Source: a virus. Taken from it: a stretch of DNA of 32,320 bases. Shown here in pieces: positions 12,355 to 21,438 of this stretch. Both the position numbers and the translations under genes were made by a program. The first letter of the stretch is position 1. Every line of letters starts with the position of its first letter. Below the pieces are notes generated by a model that saw nothing but the letters and a program-made list of their open reading frames with translations, was not told where the DNA came from and did no database searches. Where the stretch lies: the IMG/VR virus record IMGVR_UViG_3300049216_000116, positions 1 through 32,320 of that record. The stretch is one strand, 5' to 3'.

Positions 12355-13808
12355 CAGTAGCGTCGCATCCACTTGCCCAAGGTGGTTGAAAACTTCCAGC
12401 CGAATCCGGAGTTAGCGGCGGCGGTCGTCGGGGCGCCGAGGACATTGGCCGCTGTGCCGGAGCCGTCCTGCAGGGTCAAAGCGGTGATGGCGAAGTTCAC
12501 GACGGATAGATCAAACCACTGGCCGTCAATGGGTGAAGGGGGGAGCTTGATCGTCATGGTCGCGACGGTGCCGGCAGGTACAAACACGAGAGAACTGGTC
12601 GCTTGGGGGACGGTGATCGGGCTCGTGGACGACGTGACGTAATCGTAGCCTTGATCGGCGAAGGCGCCTTGGGCTCCCGTTGCTTCGGCATAGCCTAAGA
12701 GGACATCTCCGTAGGCATCAATTGTGATGCCTCCCAGTGGTCCCCAAAATTGAATTTGGCCATTGAGTGCATTGGTTGATCCTTGTGCAGCAGTAAAATT
12801 AATGCTTCCAGCCGCATTCGCGCTATTTGGAGAACTTCCACCAGTAAAACTGATTCCACCTCCGGTTCCGCCTACACCAGTTGCAGACCCTGCAGTAAAC
12901 GCGATCGAACCTGCTTGGGCCGTCGTTGTGCTTCCACCCGTGACAAAAATACCTCCATTAGCAGTGGCCCCGCTATTCGCAGTGGACAATTCTAAAAACG
13001 CAGTTCCGGTAGCCTGTATGTTGAAATTGAAACTCGAGGTGATTGCGGGTGCAGTTCCCGCAAAACTGAGCACGCCGGTCGTTGCATTAAACTCAAGGTT
13101 CGCGCTCCCCCCAAACGCGCCGCCGTTGTTGTATTGAACTGCGGTAGAAGGACCTGCAGGCGTTCCTCCTCCCCCGCTGCCCGCGACGCCGTTCCAGTTG
13201 GTCGCAGTCGTGTCAATCGTGATTGTGCCCGTGGTGCTTAGGTAGTAGTTATACCCAGCGTGGGCGGTTCCTTGCAGAATGAATTCTGAAACGCCGGCGT
13301 AAGCCTGCGAGGTGGAGCCGGAGGAATACCAGGTGGGCCGGGTCCAGGCGCCAGAGTTGATATTCCAGGGGCCGTTCTGAGACCCCGTAGCCTGAGCCGT
13401 GAGCAGCACCACCTGCCCGGCGGCGAGCGTCACACCATCAATCGCCGTGGTTCCCGCCGTGCCGCCCAGGGAAATCGTGGTGCCCGAAGGCGGGAACGTG
13501 CCGCCCGTGTTGTTGAGCACCGCCGCCGTCGCGACCATCGTGGCAGCCGGCTTGACGGCGGCCATTCCAAGGAGCTGGCCGATTTGCAGCTGATCGGTCT
13601 GGGCGTTGGCGACCGACTCGACCGGCAGGACGTCGGTCTGCAACAGCGAAAGGGCGTACGTCGTGGGCAGCGAGGCAATCGGCGTAGAATTGGTTTCAAG
13701 ATCAACCGTACTGCCCGACACGTTGACCGAAATAGTGCCGCCGGTCGAGGTGATCGTGGAGATGCCGCCGCCGCCGCCGGAGCCGCCGGCCACGCCCCGC
13801 ACGGACAC
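12354..13808 (-). CDS. Tail fibre or receptor-binding protein
   Basis: 484 residues from GTG 13808. The N-terminus has a Gly run (GGSGGGGG), then Ser/Thr-rich beta structure. Residues about 91-160 carry a common phage fibre module (GVTLAAGQVVLLTAQATG, NGPWNINSGAWTRPTW). AVQYNNGGAFGG begins a second common fibre motif at about 223. The C-terminal half is Gly/Ser/Thr/Ala repeat-like beta-helix sequence, ending in a compact WKFSTTLGKWMRRY. The stretch 12700-13100 is clearly lower in GC than its surroundings, which suggests acquisition of the distal part by recombination. Likely binds the host surface. Confidence 0.75.
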   Translation of the reverse strand: MSVRGVAGGSGGGGGISTITSTGGTISVNVSGSTVDLETNSTPIASLPTTYALSLLQTDVLPVESVANAQTDQLQIGQLLGMAAVKPAATMVATAAVLNNTGGTFPPSGTTISLGGTAGTTAIDGVTLAAGQVVLLTAQATGSQNGPWNINSGAWTRPTWYSSGSTSQAYAGVSEFILQGTAHAGYNYYLSTTGTITIDTTATNWNGVAGSGGGGTPAGPSTAVQYNNGGAFGGSANLEFNATTGVLSFAGTAPAITSSFNFNIQATGTAFLELSTANSGATANGGIFVTGGSTTTAQAGSIAFTAGSATGVGGTGGGISFTGGSSPNSANAAGSINFTAAQGSTNALNGQIQFWGPLGGITIDAYGDVLLGYAEATGAQGAFADQGYDYVTSSTSPITVPQATSSLVFVPAGTVATMTIKLPPSPIDGQWFDLSVVNFAITALTLQDGSGTAANVLGAPTTAAANSGFGWKFSTTLGKWMRRY

Positions 13809-13809
13809 G

Positions 13810-14202
13810 TTACGCCCCTTCGCCGAAGGTGAGGGTGAACCCCTGCGAGGAGCCCGCGGAGATCGAATTCACCCACAGGCCCCCGAGCCCCGCCGACGCA
13901 TTCGGGAAGAACGTGATCGTGTACACCTCGACGATCAGCGGGTAGATCGGGATGACCGCCTGCGGCGTGCCCGGGGTCGTCGTGCCCTGCGTGGGAACGA
14001 CGGCGGTCGCGGACGCGGGGGTGAACGAAAGCCAGATGAGCGAGGTGCCGAGATTCAGAATCCGCACGTTCCGGGGCGACGGACCGCCGCCGGCACCGAA
14101 TACGTCGTTCGTCGTGATCGGGCAGGAGAGCGAGGTGCTCGCCGTGCCGTTGGTGGCGAGGTAGACCGTGTTGCCGGTGACCCGCAGTGGAGAGAGGATC
14201 AT
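13810..14202 (-). CDS. Small beta-rich tail-associated protein (130 aa)
   Basis: ATG 14202 with GGAGG upstream. The protein is made of alternating hydrophobic strands (NTVYLATNGTASTSLSCP; NVRILNLGTSLIWLSF; YPLIVEVYTITFFPNASAG), like a single jelly-roll or Ig-type domain. One Cys, no catalytic motif. It ends one base before the fibre's GTG, so it is probably a fibre-base or capsid/tail decoration component. No named family is recognised. Confidence 0.65.
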   Translation of the reverse strand: MILSPLRVTGNTVYLATNGTASTSLSCPITTNDVFGAGGGPSPRNVRILNLGTSLIWLSFTPASATAVVPTQGTTTPGTPQAVIPIYPLIVEVYTITFFPNASAGLGGLWVNSISAGSSQGFTLTFGEGA

Positions 14203-14205
14203 GGC

Positions 14206-14457
14206 TCAATCCTCCGGAATCGTTCGGGTGGACAGGCGCAGGGTGCCCCACCATTTCTTGTGGCGCGGGATCGGGATACCGCCCTCCTGGCCGGGTTTGA
14301 TGGTCGAGGCATTCATCGGGTCCGTGCCCGGGCCGCGATAGTTCTGCTGTTGCTTCGTGATCCGGTTCGCGAGCGGTCGCGGGCTCGGGTCCTCGGAGAT
14401 GAACTTCACCGCGTCAACTTGCTGGCTGGAAGGGCGATTGCCCCGGCGCTTAGGCAT
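14206..14457 (-). CDS. Small basic protein (83 aa)
   Basis: ATG 14457 is preceded by AAAGGAT and overlaps the end of the two-helix membrane protein gene. The chain is basic and Pro/Gln-rich (PKRRGNRPSSQQVDAV; RITKQQQNYRGPG) with a Trp-Trp pair (HKKWWGTLRL) near the C-terminus. No domain is recognised. The disordered look suggests a linker or minor virion component. Confidence 0.6.
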   Translation of the reverse strand: MPKRRGNRPSSQQVDAVKFISEDPSPRPLANRITKQQQNYRGPGTDPMNASTIKPGQEGGIPIPRHKKWWGTLRLSTRTIPED

Positions 14458-14674
14458 GGTCCGATCCTTTTCGCCCGGTCCAGAGGACGGGCAGGAAACA
14501 ACACAGCGCCCAGATAGCCGCGATGATAACCCGAAGCGTGGACGGATCGTACATCGCCCAGGCAAACAGCCCGGCCGTCAGCACTAACGCCACCAGGGTA
14601 ATCAGCCGCACCGAGATCAGTTTGAGCACGACATGCGCGCCCTGCAGAATCTCGGCGAGATTCATTTCACTCAT
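14450..14674 (-). CDS. Two-helix small membrane protein, holin-like
   Basis: 74 residues; ATG 14674 overlaps the upstream gene by eight bases. Residues about 18-36 and 44-66 are two hydrophobic helices (VVLKLISVRLITLVALVLT; LRVIIAAIWALCCFLPVL) joined by a short YDPST turn, and the end is basic (TGRKGSDHA). This is a class II holin-like or small virion membrane protein topology. The apparent lysis enzymes lie 7 kb upstream, so an ejection or membrane-channel role is equally possible. Confidence 0.6.
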   Translation of the reverse strand: MSEMNLAEILQGAHVVLKLISVRLITLVALVLTAGLFAWAMYDPSTLRVIIAAIWALCCFLPVLWTGRKGSDHA

Positions 14675-14861
14675 CGTTGTCGCCTCCAAAAGCCGCCCCG
14701 AATTCGCCCTCATCCATCTTCATTTCGATGGCCTCGAGCTTCGCGTAACTGTTCACGAGCTTGGTAATCTCCTCGACGACTTCGGTGCGGTCGATCGCGG
14801 CCACGATTTTCTTCTTCACGCGCGCGAGCGTCTGCTTGCGATCCTTGTCCGGGTTCTTCAT
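14667..14861 (-). CDS. Small charged helical protein (64 aa)
   Basis: ATG 14861 overlaps the stop of the polyvalent protein gene. The protein has a Lys-rich start (MKNPDKDRKQTLARVKKK), a helix VEEITKLVNSYAKLEAIEM and an acidic tail (DEGEFGAAFGGDNDE). No domain known. The strict ATGA coupling on both sides supports it as a real gene. Role unknown. Confidence 0.6.
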   Translation of the reverse strand: MKNPDKDRKQTLARVKKKIVAAIDRTEVVEEITKLVNSYAKLEAIEMKMDEGEFGAAFGGDNDE

Positions 14862-17800
14862 CGCAGGCCCTCCTGCTCCTCGCGCAGCTTCCGCTTGTGC
14901 GCGAGCCGATCCTCGAGCCGCGGCGGCCGGGGCGTGCCGTCGGAGGTGATCGCCCGCGGCGCGCGCACCACGCCGGCGAACTGCGCCCACTTCGGAATCT
15001 TCGAGTCGGGCGGCGCTTTCTGGACGTTGCGGATCGGAAACGGAATCCACTGCTCGGCGAAATACTTCGCGACATCCTTCTGCCGCTCAAGCCACGGGTC
15101 CTGCGGGTCGTAGATTTCCGCGCCGTAGTAGTCGCGGTTACGCGAGAGGTCGTAGGCAAACGACACCCACGGCGCTAGCTTGTTGGTGACGGTCGTGGTC
15201 GGATCGGTCGCGTACTCCACCACGTCTTTCGCATAGGTCGGCAGCGACAGGCGCTCGGGCGTCCCGTCGGGATTGGTGCCGCCAGTCTGCGGAAAGAAGT
15301 AGTCAATCGGCTGCTCGGGCTTCTTGCCGGTCATGAGGTACCCCGTCACCGCGCCGAGCACCGCGGCGGTCGACGAAAACCCCGCCGTGTATGCCATGCG
15401 GTGCGTCATTTCTGGATTGCCGCCCTGCAGGAACTCGTTGGTCGCGTTCACCCAGTCCCACGCACCGCCGCCGAGTTCGCGCACCGTACCCAAGTTCCAA
15501 CCGACCGAACGGATGGCAATGTGCGAGGCATCGCGCAAGGTCTTGTTCCAAAAGAGGTTGTCGTAGTTGAGCTCGCCCATGCGGTTGTCGACTGAATCCC
15601 AGGCCTTCTGCATGCGCTCGACGAGCTCGTGCACCGGCATGTTGGGCTTGGCGCGCAGCTCGTGCGCGGCCATGTCGGCGAACACGCCGAGCTTCTGGCG
15701 CGGGACGATGTACTCCATGAGCCACGCGGAGGAGGATTGCACCGCCCGGCCGGCGGTGCGCGCGATGCCTGCAAACACTTCGGGTCCCGCACCGGCGCGC
15801 TCACTCTCGAAGTTGCGCGCAAGGTCGTTCCACAAATGCTTGAGCGCGCCGCCGCGGGTGCCGGCGCTCTCGGACCCCCAGAGCGACTTGATCGCCCGGG
15901 AGGCAGCCGGGACGTAGCTGCCGGCACCCGTCACGCCGTAGTACCGCGGCATGGCGACGCGGCCGCCCGCGAGCTCGAACGCCTGGACGATCTTCTGCAG
16001 CTCGGGGCTCGCGTTGCCCGGGTTCAAGATCGCGTCCCGCAGTTTCGCGCCGCGGAGGAGCGTCGTGGCGGGGGCTGCGGGCGCGCTCAGGAACTTCGAC
16101 GCCGCGCCTTTCAGGTTGCCCTTGGAGGCCTCTTTCACCGCCAACGCGACATGCGAGCTCATGGCGTCGATCGCGGTCATGCCGGCGTGGAAGGCGGACA
16201 TCGACAGCTGCACCATGTTCATCGCGGTGGCCGTCGAGCGCGCGTAATCGAGCGCCCCGCCGAGCGCGCCGCGCAGCGCCGAGCGCGAGAGGTGATTGTT
16301 GAGCACGCGGGCCGTGTTCTCAGGCGCCGCGTAAGCGCCCGTTTTCATGTAGCCCAGGGGCTTACGCGGCCCCTCGTAACTCCCGCCGTGCTCCCAAGGC
16401 GGTTCCTCGGCGCCCGCGGGGGGTTTGACCGCGCGCTGCGGCCCCGCGGCCTGGCGGTCGAGCACTTCGGTGCTCGCGTCGATCGCCTGCTCAAGCAACC
16501 GGGCCTCGTTCGGGTCCTTCACCCCGAAGATGTTCTTCACCAGGTCCTTGAGGCGCTGCAGGATATTGCCCGGCTGCCCGCCGCGCTTGCCCTCGAGGCC
16601 CGCGAGGTATTCCTGAAACTTCGGGTTGGATAACGCTTCGGCGATGAATTCGACGGCATCGTTGGCGTGGTTCGGTTGCAGGCCGTACCACTGGTGCATG
16701 TCGTTGCCCGCGAGGGTGCGCGCTTCTTGGAGCAAAGCGTCGAGCTTCTGCGCCGTCGGATGCGCGCGGTTGGCGCGATACCAGTCCACGGTGCCCGCGT
16801 GCACCGTCTCATGCAGGAGGGTGTGCGTGAGGTTCGGGTTGTTCGATCGAATACCGATCTGATGCGCGGACCGCGAGTACACCCCGAGAATGCCGGATTC
16901 GCCGTCAATCTTCTCCTGCACGTGCACCGCAATGTTTCCGACCGCGCCACGGAGCCGCATGGCGAGCGTTTTCACGTGCGGGTCTCGGGTCGCGCCGAGG
17001 AGGTCATCGAGGGCGTCGTGCAAGCGCAGCGGCGTCTTGCTCGCTTTGGCCTGCTCCATCTTCTTCTCAAGCGCGCCGAGCTGCTGATTGGTGTCCTCCA
17101 TGCCGGCCATGACGCCCGAATTCTTCTCGAGCTTGCCGACCATCGGCGTCACCTGGTCCTGGTAGACCATGCGCCAGGTCTCAAACGCCGGATCGTCGAT
17201 GAACTTCCAGCCATCCGGCAAATCGTCGCCCTGTTTGAAATGCTTGACGAGCCCGGATTTTTTCAGCGTTTCCGAGAGCTTGACCCCGCGGTAGTAGCGG
17301 TTCATTTCCGAGAGCTTGAGGAGCGAAAGGTCGATCGGGTTGGTCGTGATCGGCTCGTACCCCGCCGCGATGCCCTCGGCCGTGGTCGGGAACACGCGCT
17401 GCTTTTTGAACCCCTGCGAGCCTTTCAGCGGCCGCTTGCCCTGGGTCTGGCGGATGTTGACGTCGGACGACTCTTTCCAGTAGTGCGGGAAGTAGTTCTG
17501 CCGGTAGGCGGCTTGGTGATCGGGGCCGAGGTTGGCGACTTTCTGCCAGCCCTCATCGAGTTTCTCGCGCAGCATCTTCGCGATGTCATCGAGGTACGGG
17601 TGCGCCTGCGACTCGCCGGTTTCCATCTTGTGGATGAACTCGAGCTGCTCCTCCTTGCCCATCTTGTCGGTGACCTGGCGCGCGCTCTCGAGGTACGCCT
17701 CGTCGCGGGCGATGTCCGCCTGCAGATGCCCGTTCGACGCGCGCGTGATGCGACCGACCGCCGCGGCGCCCGCGTCGACGCCCGCGGGGTCGAGGTGCTT

Positions 17801-18465
17801 TTGAATTTCCTCGATCACCTTCATGTTCGGCAAGCCGGTCACCGCGCGGTCGATGGTGTTGAGCGCCATCTTCGCGACCTGCCCTTCGCCTGCGAACGGG
17901 ATCGCGGCCTGCACAAGCTCGTTCACCGAATCGGGCGAGGTGAGCGGGCGCGCGGGCTCGCCCGTGACCGGGTTCGTGGTGCCGTTGACCGCTTCGTCGG
18001 CCTTGTTGAGGAGCATCGACACGGGTTTCCCGATGACTTCCTTCGTCGCCTGGGTGAACGGCTCGAAGGCCATGCCGGCGGCGTCCACCCCGGCGAGCAG
18101 CGCATTGCCGAGGGCCGGGATGCCCGCCTGCACTTCGTCGACGCGCTGCCACTGGCGTTTGAGGCCTTGCCAGCCTTGCTTTTCCGCTTCTCCGAGGTCG
18201 TTCAAATACTCCCCGAGCACGGGGATTTTCGAGGTGACGCTGGACACCGCCGCATCCGCCGCGTCGTAGGCCGAGAGGGCCATCTGCCCGAACGTCGGTT
18301 GGGTGGTGCGCGACGCGGCTTGCCCCGCGGGCTTGCGGTCGACGACGGTCCACTCGCCGCCTGGGGCGGCCGCTGGGGCCGGCGCGGGCGCCGCCGAGGG
18401 GTCGGGGGCGGGGGGGGGGGGGGGCGCCCCGCGCGGCTGACGACGGCCCAGGGGTCGTCGGCCAT
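14858..18465 (-). CDS. Large polyvalent-type internal virion protein with zinc-peptidase motif (frame broken at a G tract)
   Basis: About 1200 residues. ATG 18465 opens MADDPWAVVSRAGRP but runs out of frame at a 15-base tract (18410-18424); one further base in that tract joins it to the frame that reads EWTVVDRKPAGQ and continues to the TGA at 14858. A peptidase-like segment has THTLLHETVHAG (HExxH at 16799-16813, about residue 552) and, some 45-50 residues on, AVEFIAEALSNPKFQEYL, supplying a Glu that could be the third zinc ligand. Long helical regions, an amphipathic DUF-like C-terminal part and a late hydrophobic stretch (FSSTAAVLGAVTGYLMTG) follow. This fits the virion-packaged polyvalent proteins injected with the genome. 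Neighbours are internal virion proteins. Confidence 0.7.
18410..18424. repeat. G15 homopolymer inside the polyvalent gene
   Basis: Fifteen consecutive Gs (proline codons on the minus strand). The natural ATG frame and the long downstream frame differ by exactly one base across it. Sixteen or thirteen Gs would restore one frame. It is either a homopolymer sequencing error or a slippage tract. Confidence 0.9.
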
Positions 18466-19709
18466 TACTGCACCGACACCTGGACCGGCTGACCGTTCTG
18501 CAACGTCCAGCTGGTGCCGTTGGCGAAGCGGGCGACTTCACCCTCTTTCAACGCATTGATGGGCGGCGTGTTCGCGGCCGGGGTCGGCGCGGCCCCCTGC
18601 GGCCGGGTCAGCGTGTCGACGCCACCGGCGGCGACAGCCTCGATCTGGTCCGCGATCTGCGTCATGCGCCCCTGCAGGTCCGCGATCTTGGCGTCAAAGT
18701 TGGCGATCGTCGGGCCTTTGTCGCCCTTCACGCTGAGGTCCGAGCGGAACTGCCCCTCCGCTTTCTGAATCTGCGCGATCTGGGCCTTGTAGTTGTCCCA
18801 CTGCGCTTTGAGGCCCTGCATCCTCTGTTTCTGCTGCGGCGAGCCGTTCTGCTGTACCTGGCGGGCTTTCTCCTCGAGGCGCCCTTCCCGCATCTGGAAC
18901 TCCTGCCACTGCTGGTGGAGCTGCTGCAGTTTGAGATTCTGCGTCTCGAGCTTCTCGCGCGCGCTCTCCATCGTCTTGAAGGCGTCGAGCGATTGCATGA
19001 TCTTCTGCTTCTTCTGGTCGAGGTCGTCACCCGCCATACGCCGGGCCGCCGCGGCGGCCTTCTGGTAGGCATCGGCGCGACCGGCATAGGCCTCCTGCAT
19101 GAGCTTGTTGTAGTTCATGATTTCGTTGAGCTTTTGCTTCATCTGCTCATTGGCGGCCTGGTACTTCTTCCATTGCTCCTCGACCGTCGAGGCGGCGCCG
19201 GCGTTCATGCCCTTCACGAACCCGGTCAGCGCGCCGAGCATCATGCCGCCGGTGAGCCCCATGGAGCGGCCACCGAGCGCCATCAGGGTCGCGATCGGCG
19301 CCGCGGCGTGCATGGACTGCTGGTAGATCGCGGCCTGGTCGGGCACCGCGGCGGCGGTCTGCTGGGCGCTGGTTTCGGCGTCCTGCAGCTGCTTCGCCGC
19401 GGCCTCGGCCTGGTCGGCCGCCTTGAGGTCGTACTCGCTCGCGCGCGCCTGGGCGTCGCGCGCCGCCTTGCGGTCCGCCTCGTACTCGGCATCCTCCTTT
19501 GAGGTGTCGGGCGGGGTCCAGGTCGCGTACGGGCTCGGCGCGGGCGGTGCCGGGGGCGCAAGGGCGGGCGGCGTCGGCGCGCTGGAATCGGGCGTCGCGG
19601 CGGGCGCCGGCGGCGCGGCGGGGGTGACTGCCGCCGGATCCACCGGGCCGCCGAGGCCGCCGTCAACGGCGCTCGGGTCGCTCAAATCAGGGAAAGAACT
19701 CGCGGTCAT
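18465..19709 (-). CDS. Coiled-coil internal virion protein (414 aa)
   Basis: ATG 19709 overlaps the preceding stop; its TAA shares a base with the ATG of the polyvalent gene. Residues 1-65 are Pro/Ala-rich and disordered. Residues 70-115 and about 175-330 are strongly charged helices of coiled-coil type (KYQAANEQMKQKLNEIMNYN; QQLHQQWQEF; QKQRMQGLKAQWDNYKAQIA). A Gly/Met-rich hydrophobic segment (ATLMALGGRSMGLTGGMMLG, about 139-158) may contact membrane. The C-terminus ends in a small strand-rich WTLQNGQPVQV. The pattern fits ejected internal proteins; no enzyme motif is visible. Confidence 0.65.
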   Translation of the reverse strand: MTASSFPDLSDPSAVDGGLGGPVDPAAVTPAAPPAPAATPDSSAPTPPALAPPAPPAPSPYATWTPPDTSKEDAEYEADRKAARDAQARASEYDLKAADQAEAAAKQLQDAETSAQQTAAAVPDQAAIYQQSMHAAAPIATLMALGGRSMGLTGGMMLGALTGFVKGMNAGAASTVEEQWKKYQAANEQMKQKLNEIMNYNKLMQEAYAGRADAYQKAAAAARRMAGDDLDQKKQKIMQSLDAFKTMESAREKLETQNLKLQQLHQQWQEFQMREGRLEEKARQVQQNGSPQQKQRMQGLKAQWDNYKAQIAQIQKAEGQFRSDLSVKGDKGPTIANFDAKIADLQGRMTQIADQIEAVAAGGVDTLTRPQGAAPTPAANTPPINALKEGEVARFANGTSWTLQNGQPVQVSVQ

Positions 19710-20923
19710 GAGCCCGCCGTCCCGAAGTCAAAATACGGCATGTCAGGAATTTCAATGCTGCCGGTGCCGATGTCCTCCAACCCGGTGCCGATGTCCTTCA
19801 ACCCGCCGTCGGTCCCGGCGCCACTCGTCCCTGACGTGCCGGATCCACTGCCGCCGCCCCCGCTGCCCGAGCCTTTGCTGCCGCCGCCGCTGTTGCCACT
19901 GCCGGAACCCCCGCCGCTGCCGGAACTGCCCGAGCTCTTGGCGGGCGAGCTCGAGGTCGTGCCGCCGCCGACGGCTTTGCCGTACCCCTCGCCGAGCGCG
20001 CCGAAAAACTGCTCGAGGCTCTGGGCGATCTGCGCGTCCCCGGTAATCAGCGTCTGAATCGCCGATTCGATCGGTTGCACGCCGGCGGTGATCTCCGAGA
20101 GCGACTGCGACAGGATCGTGCCGAACGTCGTCTGCGCCTGGCTCTGGGCGCTTTGCGCGGTCGAGAAGTCCGAGTTGAGATAGGTCTGTTTCTGGGCGAG
20201 CGCGTTGTTGTCGACCTGCTGCAGCGCCGAGGCCTCGGCCGCGGAGCCGGTCGCACCCTGGGAGGCGAACTGCTGCGCGATCGCCTGCTTCTGCTGCTGG
20301 GTCTGCTGGTCGAGCGCCGCCTGCTGGGAAGGCGTCAGCCGGCCGGTTTGGTACGCATTCAGGTTCTGGGCCGCGATGCCGAGCTCGGCGCCCGCATTAT
20401 CAATCAGCCCCGTGTTGACGGCCGGCGCCGCCGCGCCCACGGTACCGAGTTGGCTGACGCCGGCGGTGTACTGCGGCACGCCGAGGCTCGCGAGCTGCGC
20501 GGCGTTGCTGTTGAGCGTGCTCTGCTGCGAAGCCGCTTCCGACTCGCCCAAGGCCGCGAGCCCTGCATATTCCGCCGTGGTTCCCGCGGAACTGCCCAAC
20601 GCCGAGGTCACACCGCTCAGGAGATTACCGAGCGTCGATTTGCCAGAGTTGCCGGAGGTGCCGGTGGTGTTGCCCGAGGTGCCGACGGCGCCCGTGGTCG
20701 GGTTGATGTTGCCGATGTTGCCGGCATCGGAGCTCGTGAGCGCCGGCGCGGTGAAGTCGGTGAGTCCGCTGTCGATGGGTGTGGGGCCGCTGGTGCCGCT
20801 GGTGCCGGTGGTGCCCGACGTGCCGGTGCCGGTCGTGCCAACGCCCGCGCCGCTCACGCCCGGGTTCACCTGCTGGGTGGTCGCGAGCGGCGTGATGCGT
20901 GAACCCGTCGAATCGGTCGCCAC
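19706..20923 (-). CDS. Gly/Ser-rich internal or tail-hub protein (405 aa)
   Basis: GTG 20923 begins one base after the preceding stop. Low-complexity Gly-Thr-Ser segments bracket the protein (about 25-120 and 315-385). The centre (about 130-305) is helical and Gln/Ala-rich (NLNAYQTGRLTPSQQAALDQ; QQQKQAIAQQFASQGATGSA), a pattern seen in internal virion proteins and in phage DNA-ejection proteins of podoviruses. Residues near the end (IEIPDMPYFDFGTAGS) are distinct. No catalytic motif seen. Its order before the coiled-coil and polyvalent proteins fits a set of three ejected proteins. Confidence 0.6.
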   Translation of the reverse strand: MATDSTGSRITPLATTQQVNPGVSGAGVGTTGTGTSGTTGTSGTSGPTPIDSGLTDFTAPALTSSDAGNIGNINPTTGAVGTSGNTTGTSGNSGKSTLGNLLSGVTSALGSSAGTTAEYAGLAALGESEAASQQSTLNSNAAQLASLGVPQYTAGVSQLGTVGAAAPAVNTGLIDNAGAELGIAAQNLNAYQTGRLTPSQQAALDQQTQQQKQAIAQQFASQGATGSAAEASALQQVDNNALAQKQTYLNSDFSTAQSAQSQAQTTFGTILSQSLSEITAGVQPIESAIQTLITGDAQIAQSLEQFFGALGEGYGKAVGGGTTSSSPAKSSGSSGSGGGSGSGNSGGGSKGSGSGGGGSGSGTSGTSGAGTDGGLKDIGTGLEDIGTGSIEIPDMPYFDFGTAGS

Positions 20924-20924
20924 G

Positions 20925-21266
20925 TCAGACTCCGAGCGCCTGGTCGGCTTGGGCGTGTGCCAGGTTGTGCGCCCGAATCCAGTTGCGAAAGGTGCGCGGC
21001 TCGTGCAGCCCGCCCACATCGAGCTGCAGCGTGGAGCCCGCCACCGGAGTGGCCACCAGCGTCGCTAATACCTTGTGGGCGTTGAGATTACGCTGGAACC
21101 AGTCGGCCGTCATCTGGCCCGTGAGATTCGGCACCGGGATGGTCTGCGGGGTCGCGCGGGCGGCGAGCGCACCGACGTAGCTCAAATGACGCCGCTGATG
21201 CAGGTCGATCCAGACGGCGACCGAATTGGGGTCGTCCGGGTCGAAGGTCTCAAGCTGCGGCAGCAT
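20925..21266 (-). CDS. Small phage protein with His-rich helices (113 aa)
   Basis: ATG 21266 lies inside the end of the upstream 62-residue gene (17-base overlap). Sequence includes VWIDLHQRRHLSYVGA near residue 18 and a C-terminal helix NWIRAHNLAHAQADQALGV. The four histidines in Leu-His-x-x-x-His-type spacing could bind metal but do not form an HExxH motif. No family recognised. Operon position fits a minor tail or internal protein. Confidence 0.6.
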   Translation of the reverse strand: MLPQLETFDPDDPNSVAVWIDLHQRRHLSYVGALAARATPQTIPVPNLTGQMTADWFQRNLNAHKVLATLVATPVAGSTLQLDVGGLHEPRTFRNWIRAHNLAHAQADQALGV

Positions 21267-21438
21267 CCGCAGGCGGCTCAGTGGACCCGCGCCCCGGCCG
21301 GGCGTCGGGGATTACAGTGGCCTGATGCATACCGCGCGCGATGGTCTCAATGAGCACGGCGGAATCGCGGTACTTCTGCTCGACGAGCAACCGGATCAGA
21401 TAGTCCCATTGGTCTTTGGCGAGCGGAATCGAAATCAT
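21250..21438 (-). CDS. Very small phage protein (62 aa)
   Basis: ATG 21438 overlaps the stop of the NlpC/P60-like gene. The first 40 residues form one helix-turn-helix-like segment (AKDQWDYLIRLLVEQKYRDS; AVLIETIARGMHQA), then a Pro/Ala-rich tail. The overlap with the following gene (17 bases) is larger than usual here. No function recognised. Confidence 0.55.
   Translation of the reverse strand: MISIPLAKDQWDYLIRLLVEQKYRDSAVLIETIARGMHQATVIPDARPGRGSTEPPADAAAA

Noticed and set aside
16667-18559. 630-codon open frame on the plus strand opposite the polyvalent protein
   Set aside because: Low-complexity Arg/Leu/Val content, no domain, and exactly antisense to a motif-bearing long gene in GC-rich DNA; a shadow frame.
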